The notes: generated by a model from the sequence alone, not told the origin. A stretch of DNA of 64,000 nt from Empedobacter sp036647415 (GCF_036647415.1 NZ_JAVXKG010000008.1:40889-104888); one strand, 5' to 3'. Counted from the first letter of the stretch, positions 33,527 through 41,550 are shown. Translations and numbers: made by a program.

Positions 33527-35374
33527 ATGAGTGATATGTTAACAGGAGATATTGTGTTCAACTTGCCGAAAAGTCGCTCCCAAGCGATCAAAGTAATCGG
33601 TGTAGGAGGTGGAGGTAGCAATGCTGTAAACTACATGTTTGAACAAGGAATCGCGGGTGTACAATTCGTGATTTGTAATACAGATTCACAAGCTTTGGCA
33701 AATAGTCCAGTTCCGACAAGAATTCAATTAGGACAAGCTATTACCGAAGGATTAGGTGCAGGTGCAAACCCAGAAGTGGGAGAGCAAGCTGCAATAGAAA
33801 GTATGGAAGAAGTAAAAGCAGTTTTAGACGAAGGTACTAAAATGGTTTTTATAACAGCCGGAATGGGTGGAGGAACAGGAACTGGAGCTGCTCCAGTAAT
33901 TGCAGGTATCGCCAAAGAAATGGATATCTTAACAGTAGGTATTGTAACAGCGCCATTCTTTTTCGAAGGAAGAATGAGGTTGGAACAAGCTGAAAAAGGT
34001 ATCGAAAATTTAAGAAAAAATGTTGATTCATTAATCGTTATTAACAACGATAAATTACGTGAATTATACGGAAACTTAGGTTTCAAAAACGGATTCTCTA
34101 AAGCAGATGAGGTTTTAACAACTGCAGCCAAAGGTATAGCAGAAGTTATTACACAACATTATGCTATGAATATCGATTTACGTGATGCGCGTACAGTACT
34201 TAAAAATTCTGGTACAGCAATCATGGGATCTGCAAGAGGTTCTGGAGAAAATAAAGCAAAAGATGCAATTTCTGCAGCTTTAGATTCACCATTACTTAAT
34301 AACAATAAAATTACAGGAGCTCGCAATGTATTGTTGTTAATTTTATCTGGTAATAACGAAATTACAATGGATGAAATTGGAGTAATCAACGACTACATTC
34401 AACAAGAAGCTGGTAACAGCGCCAACATTATTATGGGTATTGGTGAAGAGCTAGATTTAGGAGACGAAATTTCTGTAACTGTTGTTGCGACAGGTTTTCC
34501 TACAGAAGATCAAACATATACAGGTAAAGAAGAACAAAAAATTGTTCATACTTTAGAAGAAGAACAACCAATAAATAAAACATTATCTGTTGACCAACCA
34601 TTTGTTAATCGTGTAAAACCAATGACACTAGATTTTGGTAGATCTAATAATTCGACATCGAATTCTGCTCCACAACAAAATCAAACGCCAGAAACACCAA
34701 CAAATACATATCGTCAGGCAGATACAAACCAAGATTATAATCAATCATATCACAATGCGCCAACACAATCATTGAATGATGATTCGCCAAAAAGATATGT
34801 TTTAGATGAGCTTGATGAAGAGCCAATTCAAGATAAAAAATCATACGATGATTTCGAACCACGTTTAAAATCAGATTTTAATCGTCCTCAAGAACCGACA
34901 AATCAAGCGCCAACTAATCAAACATATAATTCATATTCTAATCCAGTTGCTTCGGAACAGTCTAATTATCCACAAAATAATTATTCAGGTTATCAAGCAC
35001 CAAAATCAGAAACGTTTAATATTGATCAAACTCAAACTTCAACTAATTATGCAAATACAGCCTCTTCAGAAGAGCAGCAAGTAGCAATAGAAGTTGATCC
35101 GTTTAGCAAACCAATAGAACAATCTACGGATAGCGATTTGAATAATGTGATTGAGGAAAGAAGAAATCGATTGAAACAATTTAATTTTAAATTTAACAAT
35201 ACGATGACTAATTCTCAAGTAGACGAATACGAAGCTATACCAGCTTACAAGCGTCAAGGACTTAATTTGGCAGACCGTAATGAGAATCAATCATCAGATT
35301 TCTCTGTCGGAACAAATCGTAATAACGATACACAAATTCGACCAAATAATTTTTTACACGATAATGTAGATTAA
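33527..35374 (+). CDS. ftsZ: Cell division protein FtsZ with long C-terminal extension
   Basis: Tubulin-like GTPase that forms the Z ring. The globular domain (about 1-325) shows KVIGVGGGGSNAVNYM, the tubulin signature GMGGGTGTGAAPV and the T7 loop region DLRDARTVLKN. At 615 residues it is far longer than E. coli FtsZ (383). The extra part is a Gln/Asn/Thr/Pro-rich disordered linker (about 340-560), then a peptide EAIPAYKRQGLNL (about 568-580) that resembles the C-terminal peptide binding FtsA. A further 34 residues follow and end in NNFLHDNVD. The gene is 46 bases after ftsA, a larger gap than elsewhere in the cluster, and is followed by a terminator. Confidence 0.95.
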   Translation: MSDMLTGDIVFNLPKSRSQAIKVIGVGGGGSNAVNYMFEQGIAGVQFVICNTDSQALANSPVPTRIQLGQAITEGLGAGANPEVGEQAAIESMEEVKAVLDEGTKMVFITAGMGGGTGTGAAPVIAGIAKEMDILTVGIVTAPFFFEGRMRLEQAEKGIENLRKNVDSLIVINNDKLRELYGNLGFKNGFSKADEVLTTAAKGIAEVITQHYAMNIDLRDARTVLKNSGTAIMGSARGSGENKAKDAISAALDSPLLNNNKITGARNVLLLILSGNNEITMDEIGVINDYIQQEAGNSANIIMGIGEELDLGDEISVTVVATGFPTEDQTYTGKEEQKIVHTLEEEQPINKTLSVDQPFVNRVKPMTLDFGRSNNSTSNSAPQQNQTPETPTNTYRQADTNQDYNQSYHNAPTQSLNDDSPKRYVLDELDEEPIQDKKSYDDFEPRLKSDFNRPQEPTNQAPTNQTYNSYSNPVASEQSNYPQNNYSGYQAPKSETFNIDQTQTSTNYANTASSEEQQVAIEVDPFSKPIEQSTDSDLNNVIEERRNRLKQFNFKFNNTMTNSQVDEYEAIPAYKRQGLNLADRNENQSSDFSVGTNRNNDTQIRPNNFLHDNVD

Positions 35375-35408
35375 TTATAGTCACTCGTAAAATATATTCT
35401 TATTATAG

Positions 35409-35443
35409 AAAAGGTTCATCACTTTTGTGATGAGCCTTTTTTT
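35409..35443 (+). terminator. Intrinsic terminator of the dcw cluster
   Basis: Stem AAAAGGTTCATCAC / GTGATGAGCCTTTT with one G-U pair and loop TTTT, followed by a T run. The loop also holds the -33 box of the next promoter. Confidence 0.87.
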
Positions 35444-35455
35444 GTCTTAAATTTG
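35424..35455 (+). promoter_or_regulatory. yqeY promoter (TTTG-N20-TAAATTTG)
   Basis: TTTG at 35424-35427 and TAAATTTG at 35448-35455 with a 20-base spacer fit the Bacteroidota consensus completely. The -33 box is in the loop of the ftsZ terminator and the right arm of that hairpin is the spacer. The leader would be about 13-15 bases. Confidence 0.7.
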
Positions 35456-35474
35456 TAGTCTAAAAGCAAAACTC

Positions 35475-35927
35475 ATGAATTTAGAAACCCAAATAATGGG
35501 GCAATTAAAAGAGGCTATGAAAGCTAAAAATACAATTGCCTTAGAAGCTTTAAGAGCTGTAAAATCTGAATTATTATTAGCAAAAACATCTGGAGCTGGT
35601 AGCGAATTATCGGAAGATCAAGAAATTGCTCTATTGCAAAAATTAGTAAAACAGCGCAAAGAAGCTGCAGAACAATTTGAAGCAAATGATAGAAAAGAGT
35701 TAGCAGAAAAAGAGTTAGCGCAAGCAGAAGTTATTCAACAATTTTTACCTGCACAGTTAACAGATGAAGAATTAACTGTAGCAATACAAGACATTGTTGC
35801 AGAAGTTGGTGCCACTTCTCCTAAAGATATGGGAAAGGTGATGGGAGCAGCTTCATCTAAACTTGCTGGTAAAGCAGAAGGAAAGTTAATTTCAGCTAAA
35901 GTAAAAGAGATTTTAGCAAGTTTATAA
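35475..35927 (+). CDS. yqeY: GatB/YqeY domain protein
   Basis: A 150-residue YqeY protein, related to the tail domain of the GatB amidotransferase subunit that contacts tRNA. Typical segments are QLKEAMKAKNTIALEALRAVKSELLLAKT near the N-terminus, AEVIQQFLPAQLTDEEL in the middle and SPKDMGKVMGAASSKLAGKAEGKLISAKVKEIL at the end. Cytosolic; precise function unsettled, though tRNA-related roles are inferred from the homology. Monocistronic, with its own promoter and terminator. Confidence 0.92.
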   Translation: MNLETQIMGQLKEAMKAKNTIALEALRAVKSELLLAKTSGAGSELSEDQEIALLQKLVKQRKEAAEQFEANDRKELAEKELAQAEVIQQFLPAQLTDEELTVAIQDIVAEVGATSPKDMGKVMGAASSKLAGKAEGKLISAKVKEILASL

Positions 35928-35954
35928 TTGATTTTTAATCACTTAAAAATTAAG

Positions 35955-36011
35955 AAAAGGTAAAACTAGACTAGTTTTACCTTTTTTGTTACCTTTTTTG
36001 TTACCTATTTG
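35955..36011 (+). terminator. yqeY terminator with tandemly duplicated 3' tail
   Basis: Stem AAAAGGTAAAACTAG (35955-35969) pairs with CTAGTTTTACCTTTT (35971-35985). The end of the right arm and the T run then repeat as a 12-bp unit, ACCTTTTTTGTT at 35979-35990 and again at 35991-36002, with a partial third copy to 36011. Confidence 0.8.
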
Positions 36012-36228
36012 AATAAAATTCACTAAATCTTTAAAATACATAAATCAGTGATTTTTAGCAATAAAAACGATTTAAATGGATAATAGCCAAAATTATTGTG
36101 ATATTGACTTTAATTTAACAATTAATTAACAAATCGCTGTGTTGTACTGATATTGCTTGGTTGGAAGGAAAAAAAGATTAGAAATCAATCGATTAGAATA
36201 ATTCTAAATAAGAAGGCATTTCTACTCG

Positions 36229-36236
36229 TAAATTTG
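36229..36236 (+). promoter_or_regulatory. -7 box of the rlpA promoter
   Basis: TAAATTTG followed by C is an exact TAnnTTTG match, 26 bases before the start codon. No clear TTTG at -33. Confidence 0.45.
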
Positions 36237-36262
36237 CAACGTAATCAGAAAATATCTAAAGG

Positions 36263-36784
36263 ATGACGAAAAGCATTACAGCTTTTATAGCTTTGTTAAT
36301 GATTTTTCCAATAGCAAACGCTGATGGTAAAATTTTTAAAGACGCTGGTAAGAATGATACAATTATTATGCCAGTTTCAGAGAAAAGGTTTAGTGAAGAA
36401 ATTGATAATGATACCATCAAAAAAGATACATTATCAGTGGAAGATGAAAAAAAGGTTGAAGACATTTTAGAGAGCACTGCTCATGAAATATCAACAGGAG
36501 TTGTTTCTTGGTATGGAGGCAAATTCCACGGACGCAAGACAGCAAGTGGTGAAAAGTATGACAAAGATGAACTAACTGCTGCCCATAAGTCTTTACCATT
36601 TGGTACAAAAGTAAAAGTTACGAATATCAGAAACGGTAAATCTGTGGTTGTAGAAATCAACGACAGAGGTCCATATGCTAAATCTAGAGTTTTAGACTTA
36701 AGTCAAGCAGCATTCAGCGAAATTGGTCACACAAATACAGGTGTGATGCAAGTTGAATACGAAATTATGAAAAGCGAAGACTAA
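36263..36784 (+). CDS. rlpA: RlpA-like septal ring lytic transglycosylase
   Basis: A 173-residue exported protein with a double-psi beta-barrel domain. The signal peptide runs to about residue 20 (FPIANA) with no lipobox, so it is not a lipoprotein, unlike E. coli RlpA. The catalytic domain (about 80-170) has VVSWYGGKFHGRKTASGEKYD, AAHKSLPFGTKVKVTN and VEINDRGPYAKSRVLDLS, with the His and the Asp of the family's lytic site. It lacks a SPOR domain, so denuded glycan targeting is not evident. Acts on septal peptidoglycan by homology. Confidence 0.88.
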   Translation: MTKSITAFIALLMIFPIANADGKIFKDAGKNDTIIMPVSEKRFSEEIDNDTIKKDTLSVEDEKKVEDILESTAHEISTGVVSWYGGKFHGRKTASGEKYDKDELTAAHKSLPFGTKVKVTNIRNGKSVVVEINDRGPYAKSRVLDLSQAAFSEIGHTNTGVMQVEYEIMKSED

Positions 36785-36810
36785 GCTAAAATGTTCGGAA
36801 AAAGAATAAG

Positions 36811-36845
36811 AAAGGTTTAAGATTAAGTTCTTAAACCTTTTTTTT
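36811..36845 (+). terminator. rlpA terminator
   Basis: Stem AAAGGTTTAAG / CTTAAACCTTT with an 8-base loop and a T run. Confidence 0.8.
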
Positions 36846-36865
36846 ATGATTAATCATAAAAAAAA
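36838..36865. repeat. Palindrome between two convergent terminators
   Basis: Eight T, then ATGATTAATCAT, then eight A form a perfect 28-base palindrome. It joins the T run of the rlpA terminator to the T run (minus strand) of the mqo terminator. Confidence 0.7.
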
Positions 36866-36892
36866 TCCTGATAAACTAAATTATCAGGATTT
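36858..36892 (-). terminator. mqo terminator
   Basis: Stem AAATCCTGATAA (36863-36874) with TTATCAGGATTT (36881-36892); read leftwards it is followed by eight T. Confidence 0.85.
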
Positions 36893-36913
36893 ATATAGTT
36901 GTAAATCTATTTG

Positions 36914-38386
36914 TTAATCTAAAATTTTAAGTACTTTAGTTGTACGTGCTCTAGAAGCATCAACTAATTCTACTTTTGCTAAATCCTCTCCATGAGAAGG
37001 AATCATTTCTTTGATAAGTGGATTCCATTCATTCATCAACACAGGGAAACATTGTCCTAATAAATCAAGCATAGCACTTACAGATGTAGATGCACCAGGA
37101 GAAGCGCCTAATAAGGCAGAAATTGATCCATCTTGAGATGTTACGATTTCAGTACCAAATTTTAAAACACCTTTTCCATTTTGATTTTCGATAACTTGTA
37201 CTCGTTGACCAGCTGTTTGTTCAAACCAATCTTCGATTCTAGCTTCGGGATAATATTCTCTTAATGATTCTATTTTCTGAGCTTTTGATAACATGACTTG
37301 CTCAATCAAATATTTTGTTAAATCTATATTGTTGATTCCACAATTCATTAAAAAACCTACATTACCTAAGTTTACAGATTTTAATAAATCGCAGTTTGAT
37401 CCATATTTTAAGAATTTTGTAGAAAAAGTAGCAAATGGTCCAAATAACAATGATTGTTTACCATCAATAACACGTGTATCTAAGTGAGGTACAGACATTG
37501 GTGGAGCACCAATTTTTGCTTTTCCATAAACTTTTGCATGATGTTTTTTGATTACTTCTTCATTTTGACAAATTAACCATTGTCCACCAACTGGGAAGCC
37601 TCCAAATTTTTTGGCTTCTGGAATACCAGATTTCTGTAAAGATAAAATTGCACCACCACCAGCACCAATAAATACAAAATCTGCATTAACAGATTTATTA
37701 TTTCCTGATTTTAAATCTTTCACTTTAATAGCCCATTTTCCATTACTTAAACGAGTTAAATCTTTTACCTCGTGTTCAGTTTCTAATGTAATTTCGTTTT
37801 TAGCTAAAAGACCTTTAAAAATTTGGCGTGTTAATTCTCCAAAATTAACATCAGTACCTAAATTCATGTGTGTTGCAGCAACCTTTTCACCAGAAGTTCT
37901 ACCTTCTACAATTAATGGAGACCATTCTTTGATTTTTGCAAAATCTTCAGAATATTCCATTTCTTTAAATAAAGGATGTTGTGATAGTTTTTCGTAACGT
38001 TTTTTCAAGAAATTTACATCGTCATCTCCCCAAACAAAAGACATGTGTGGAGTTGGGCGTAAAAATTTTTCTGGAGAAGAAACGTAATTATTTTCAACTA
38101 AGTAAGACCAAAACTCTTTCGAAGTTTCAAATTGTTTTGCAATATTTATTGCTTTATCAATGTTAACAACTCCATTTTTGTCAATTGGTGTATAATTTAA
38201 TTCACAAAAAGCAGAGTGACCCGTACCAGCATTATTGAAAGCATCAGAACTTTCAAATCCAATCTTGTCTAATTTTTCGAAAACAGAAATTTTAATTGCC
38301 GGGTTTATTTTTTTAAGAAGTATGCTCAATGTAGCACTCATTATTCCAGCACCAATTAATACTACCTCTTGAGGTTGTTTTTCCAT
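36914..38386 (-). CDS. mqo: Malate:quinone oxidoreductase
   Basis: Membrane-associated FAD enzyme oxidising malate to oxaloacetate and passing electrons to quinone, linking the TCA cycle to respiration. The 490 residues begin with the dinucleotide fold VVLIGAGIMSATLSILL (9-25), then NNAGTGHSAFCELNYTP, FVWGDDDVNFLKKRY, FVFIGAGGGAILSLQKSGIPE and GGFPVGGQWLICQN, and end with LLGASPGASTSVSAMLDLL. All are family signatures and the length is normal. Stands alone with its own promoter and terminator. Confidence 0.95.
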   Translation of the reverse strand: MEKQPQEVVLIGAGIMSATLSILLKKINPAIKISVFEKLDKIGFESSDAFNNAGTGHSAFCELNYTPIDKNGVVNIDKAINIAKQFETSKEFWSYLVENNYVSSPEKFLRPTPHMSFVWGDDDVNFLKKRYEKLSQHPLFKEMEYSEDFAKIKEWSPLIVEGRTSGEKVAATHMNLGTDVNFGELTRQIFKGLLAKNEITLETEHEVKDLTRLSNGKWAIKVKDLKSGNNKSVNADFVFIGAGGGAILSLQKSGIPEAKKFGGFPVGGQWLICQNEEVIKKHHAKVYGKAKIGAPPMSVPHLDTRVIDGKQSLLFGPFATFSTKFLKYGSNCDLLKSVNLGNVGFLMNCGINNIDLTKYLIEQVMLSKAQKIESLREYYPEARIEDWFEQTAGQRVQVIENQNGKGVLKFGTEIVTSQDGSISALLGASPGASTSVSAMLDLLGQCFPVLMNEWNPLIKEMIPSHGEDLAKVELVDASRARTTKVLKILD

Positions 38387-38409
38387 TTTTCAAAAATATA
38401 ATTTCATTA

Positions 38410-38417
38410 CAAAGGTA
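38410..38417 (-). promoter_or_regulatory. -7 box of the mqo promoter
   Basis: On the minus strand TACCTTTG matches TAnnTTTG, with TTCG 20 bases upstream as a one-mismatch -33. A second -7-like box, TATTTTTG, ends four bases before the mqo ATG. Confidence 0.5.
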
Positions 38418-38521
38418 TTAATAAATAGCCTTTTTTGCGAAGTAATACGCAGAAAAAACAATGATTTTTTACATAAATTATTTTTTCGCTAGATTTTGAA
38501 TGGTAATTTTTTTATAAAAAA

Positions 38522-39001
38522 TTACTCAATCTCTGTCTTTCCAAGACTTTCAATACTGTCTTGTTGTGATAAATCGGCTTCAAACGCTTTTTTATTGACA
38601 ACTGTAGTTTTCGAAATTGTATCATGAAATCCACCCCCGAATAAAAAAGATAGTTGGTCAAAAGGTATTAATCGACATAAATTACGAATTAAATAATTTT
38701 TTGCTAAAGGCTCACTTCCATCAATCATCACTACTTTTGTACCTGTTATAAATTTTCCGACAGAACGACCTTTTGTAATGACTTCCATTAAAAAATAAAC
38801 TCCAACAAAGCCTAAATACATTAATAAATCAAGTATTATATTGTCTTCAGAAAAATTGATGGCAAATAATTCTAGTACAAGATAAATTACTGTTATTATA
38901 ATAATTAGAATAATAACTACTGTGGCTAAATCTATGAAATAATTTGCTATTCGTAATCCTTTGTTTGCTTTGTGTTCGCCAACTTTATAATCTTGGTACA
39001 T
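38522..39001 (-). CDS. RDD family membrane protein
   Basis: A 159-residue inner-membrane protein of the RDD family, named for Arg-Asp-Asp residues; here the corresponding N-terminal segment reads GLRIANYFIDLATVVI, with the first Asp replaced by an Asn-containing pattern. Two or three membrane segments follow (VVIILIIIITVIYLVL and LMYLGFVGVYFLMEV), then the family's TKGRSVGKFITGTKVV and RNLCRLIPFDQLSFLF. The acidic tail (SQQDSIESLGKTEIE) is cytosolic. Function unknown for most members; a transport role has been suggested. Confidence 0.85.
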   Translation of the reverse strand: MYQDYKVGEHKANKGLRIANYFIDLATVVIILIIIITVIYLVLELFAINFSEDNIILDLLMYLGFVGVYFLMEVITKGRSVGKFITGTKVVMIDGSEPLAKNYLIRNLCRLIPFDQLSFLFGGGFHDTISKTTVVNKKAFEADLSQQDSIESLGKTEIE

Positions 39002-39107
39002 AGTGTTTTGTGTTAATTGATTGTAAATATATGATATAAATTTTTAAATGTAAAAGATCGTTCTGTTTTCTGAGTGGCTTTTTGCTTTAACACAAAAAAT
39101 TTTTAAA

Positions 39108-39146
39108 ACAAAAAAAGAGTAGTAATCAATGATTACTACTCTTTTT
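39108..39146 (-). terminator. groEL terminator
   Basis: A 16-bp perfect stem (39112-39127 with 39131-39146; core GAGTAGTAATC / GATTACTACTC) and loop AAT, with a T run on the minus strand. Confidence 0.87.
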
Positions 39147-39171
39147 AATTTATATTTTTATGAGTTGATGA

Positions 39172-40797
39172 TTACATCATTCCTGGCATTCCGCCACCCA
39201 TTGGCATAGCAGGCTCATCTTTTTTAATTTCTGTAACTACAGCTTCAGTTGTAATTAACATACCTGCAACAGAAGCAGCGTTTTCTAATGCAACACGCGC
39301 AACTTTAGTAGGATCTATAACTCCAGCCTCTATCATGTTTACGTATTCGTCAGTTTTTGCATTGTATCCGAAATCTCCTGTTCCTTCTTTTACTTTTGCA
39401 ACAACTACAGAACCTTCTCCACCAGCGTTATGTACGATTTGGCGTAATGGCTCTTCTACTGCACGCGTTACAATTTTGATACCTGTAGCTTCGTCAGCAT
39501 TTGTTGTATCAATGTTAGATAAATTACCTAAAGCTCTAACAAAAGCAACACCACCACCAGCAATAATACCTTCTTCTACAGCAGCACGAGTTGCATGTAA
39601 AGCATCATCGATACGGTCTTTTTTCTCTTTCATTTCAACCTCAGAAGCAGCACCAACGTACAATACAGCAACACCACCAGCTAATTTAGCTAAACGCTCT
39701 TGTAATTTCTCACGATCATAGTCAGAAGTAGTTGTTTCTACTTGTGCTTTGATTTGGTTCACTCTGTTTTTGATTTGTTCTTGATCTCCAGCTCCGTTAA
39801 CAATAGTTGTATTGTCTTTGTCGATAGAAACTCTTTCTGCTGTACCTAACATTTCTAAAGTAGCAGTTTCTAAAGTAATTCCTTGTTCTTCAGAAATCAC
39901 TGTACCACCTGTTAAAATAGCGATATCTTGTAACATTGCTTTTCTACGGTCTCCAAAACCTGGTGCTTTAACAGCAGCAATTTTTAAAGAACCTCTTAAA
40001 CGGTTTACAACTAAAGTAGCTAAAGCTTGACCTTCAACTTCTTCAGAAATGATTAAGAATGGACGACCTGATTGAGCAACTGGCTCTAATAAAGGTAAGA
40101 TTTCTTGTAAGTTAGAGATTTTTTTCTCACATAATAAAATGTAAGGATTCTCTAATTCAGCAATCATTTTATCTGCATTTGTAACGAAGTATGGCGATTG
40201 AAATCCACGATCGAATTGCATTCCTTCTACAACGTCAACATAAGTTTCTGTTCCTTTTGCTTCTTCTACAGTAATTACACCTTCTTTTCCTACTTTAGAA
40301 AAAGCTTCTGCGATTAATGAACCGATTGTTTCGTCATTATTTGCAGAAATAGAAGCAACTTGTTTTATTTTTTCTGATGTATCTCCAACTTCTTGAGATT
40401 GCTCTTTTAAGTTAGCAACGATAGAAATTACAGCTTTATCAATACCACGTTTCAAATCCATAGGATTTGCACCAGCAGCAACGTTTTTCAACCCTTCGCG
40501 AACGATAGCTTGCGCTAAAACCGTTGCAGTTGTAGTCCCGTCACCCGCTACATCATTTGTTTTTGATGCAACTTCTTTTACCATCTGAGCACCTAAGTTC
40601 TCGATTGGATCTTCTAATTCGATTTCTTTTGCAACAGAAACTCCATCTTTAGTTACGTGTGGAGCACCGAAAGATTTTTCTAAAACTACGTTACGACCTT
40701 TTGGTCCTAAAGTTACTTTAACTGCATTTGCTAATGCATCAACACCTCTTTTTAAAGCGTCTCTTGATTCAATATCGAATTTAATATCTTTTGCCAT
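39172..40797 (-). CDS. groL: Chaperonin GroEL
   Basis: 60-kDa chaperonin that folds proteins in the cytosol with GroES. The 541 residues show the family's opening (AKDIKFDIESRDALKRGVD), KVTLGPKGRNVVLEKSFGAP, the ATP site VAGDGTTTATVLAQ with D87 and GDGTT (about 86-91), GGGVAFVRAL and a Gly/Met tail (GGGMPGMM). Length is normal. In this genome it is separated from groES by an extra gene and by heptamer repeats, although both groE genes are on the same strand and likely form one transcript. Confidence 0.97.
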   Translation of the reverse strand: MAKDIKFDIESRDALKRGVDALANAVKVTLGPKGRNVVLEKSFGAPHVTKDGVSVAKEIELEDPIENLGAQMVKEVASKTNDVAGDGTTTATVLAQAIVREGLKNVAAGANPMDLKRGIDKAVISIVANLKEQSQEVGDTSEKIKQVASISANNDETIGSLIAEAFSKVGKEGVITVEEAKGTETYVDVVEGMQFDRGFQSPYFVTNADKMIAELENPYILLCEKKISNLQEILPLLEPVAQSGRPFLIISEEVEGQALATLVVNRLRGSLKIAAVKAPGFGDRRKAMLQDIAILTGGTVISEEQGITLETATLEMLGTAERVSIDKDNTTIVNGAGDQEQIKNRVNQIKAQVETTTSDYDREKLQERLAKLAGGVAVLYVGAASEVEMKEKKDRIDDALHATRAAVEEGIIAGGGVAFVRALGNLSNIDTTNADEATGIKIVTRAVEEPLRQIVHNAGGEGSVVVAKVKEGTGDFGYNAKTDEYVNMIEAGVIDPTKVARVALENAASVAGMLITTEAVVTEIKKDEPAMPMGGGMPGMM

Positions 40798-40813
40798 TTT
40801 TGTAATGTTTTAG

Positions 40814-40847
40814 GCAGTAAGCTTAAAGCTTTATGCTTTTTTACTGC
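40814..40847. repeat. Left heptamer repeats and hairpin next to the inserted gene
   Basis: TAAGCTT, AAAGCTT and TATGCTT are consecutive 7-base units at 40818-40838. They sit inside a hairpin whose outer arms are GCAGTAA (40814-40820) and TTACTGC (40841-40847). The right arm contains the stop codon of the four-helix-bundle gene. Confidence 0.7.
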
Positions 40848-41197
40848 TGGATTAATTTATTTTTAAGCGTATAAATTTTACTTTTTATTGTATTGATTTG
40901 TTGATCTAATAAGAGATAATTTTCTTCATTTAAGTAATTTAAATCTTTTGCTAACAAAATCAAATATTCGGTTTCAGTAGCTGATCCTAATGCTATATTT
41001 AAGAATTGATTAAATTCTTTGTCGCTATTTCTTCCACAACCTTCTGCTATATTTGTAGGAATTGAAAGTGTTGATCGTCTAATTTGACTAACAAGATTAT
41101 AAGTTTCATCTTTCGGAAAAGAATTTGAAATTGTATAAATCGTCAATGTTAATTGATGACTTAATTTCCAAATATCATATTTCTTAAAATTTCTCAT
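40841..41197 (-). CDS. Four-helix-bundle protein (S23 / 23S rRNA intervening-sequence family), inserted in groESL
   Basis: A 118-residue protein of the S23 four-helix-bundle family, first known from open frames within intervening sequences of 23S rRNA genes and distantly related to the Avd accessory protein of diversity-generating retroelements. The diagnostic core is LVSQIRRSTLSIPTNIAEGCGRNSDKEFNQFLNIALGSATETEYLI, with the IAEG and GSA.E motifs. Function is unknown. It lies between groES and groEL on the same strand. Both ends merge into 7-base tandem repeats: the start codon is within one unit and the stop in the opposite hairpin, as if the gene and repeats moved as one unit. Confidence 0.88.
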   Translation of the reverse strand: MRNFKKYDIWKLSHQLTLTIYTISNSFPKDETYNLVSQIRRSTLSIPTNIAEGCGRNSDKEFNQFLNIALGSATETEYLILLAKDLNYLNEENYLLLDQQINTIKSKIYTLKNKLIQQ

Positions 41198-41230
41198 AGC
41201 TTATAGCATAAAGCTTAAAACCTAGAGCAA
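41196..41230. repeat. Right heptamer repeats between the inserted gene and groES
   Basis: Five consecutive degenerate 7-base units, ATAGCTT, ATAGCAT, AAAGCTT, AAAACCT and AGAGCAA, fill all the space from the start codon of the four-helix-bundle gene to the stop of groES. AGCATAAAGCTT here is the exact complement of AAGCTTTATGCT in the left flank. Confidence 0.7.
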
Positions 41231-41509
41231 TTAAATAATTGCTAAAATATCAGCCTCACGCATGATTAAGTAATCTTTACCTTCTAATTTTAATTCTGTT
41301 CCAGAATATTTTCCGTAAAGTACTTTATCTCCAATTGCAACAGTCATTGGCTCATCTTTTTTACCGTTTCCAACTGCAACTACAATACCTTCTTGTGGTT
41401 TTTCTTTTGCAGAATCTGGAATAATAATTCCTGATGCTGTTTTAGTTTCTGCTGGAGCTGGCTCAATAACAACTCTGTCTGCTAATGGTTTAATGTTTAA
41501 TTGTGACAT
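41231..41509 (-). CDS. groS: Co-chaperonin GroES
   Basis: Heptameric lid of the GroEL chamber. The 92 residues show NIKPLADRVVIEPAPAETKTASGIIIPDSAKEKPQEGIVVAVGNG with the mobile loop at about 18-32, KVLYGKYSGTELKLEGKDYLIMREADILAII at the end. Length normal. It leads the groE transcript. A TTGGCACG element lies 50 bases upstream. Confidence 0.96.
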   Translation of the reverse strand: MSQLNIKPLADRVVIEPAPAETKTASGIIIPDSAKEKPQEGIVVAVGNGKKDEPMTVAIGDKVLYGKYSGTELKLEGKDYLIMREADILAII

Positions 41510-41550
41510 ATTTATATTTTTTATTTTTATTTAATTGTTGCTTTTTATTC

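Larger units (their letters stand above)
35928..36262. other. 335-base gap between yqeY and rlpA
   Basis: Holds the yqeY terminator with its duplicated tail and, near the other end, the -7 box for rlpA. The middle (36012-36200) is A+T-rich without an open frame of note, stable hairpin or repeat that I can see. A long 5' leader or a small RNA cannot be excluded. Confidence 0.6.

Noticed and set aside
33724..34389. Long minus-strand frames opposite ftsZ
   Set aside because: Biased antisense translation of a highly conserved gene; no promoter or family signature.
40841..41509. Insertion sequence or transposase as an explanation for the interrupted groESL
   Set aside because: No transposase gene, no terminal repeats of IS type and no obvious target duplication; only a four-helix-bundle gene and 7-base repeats are present.
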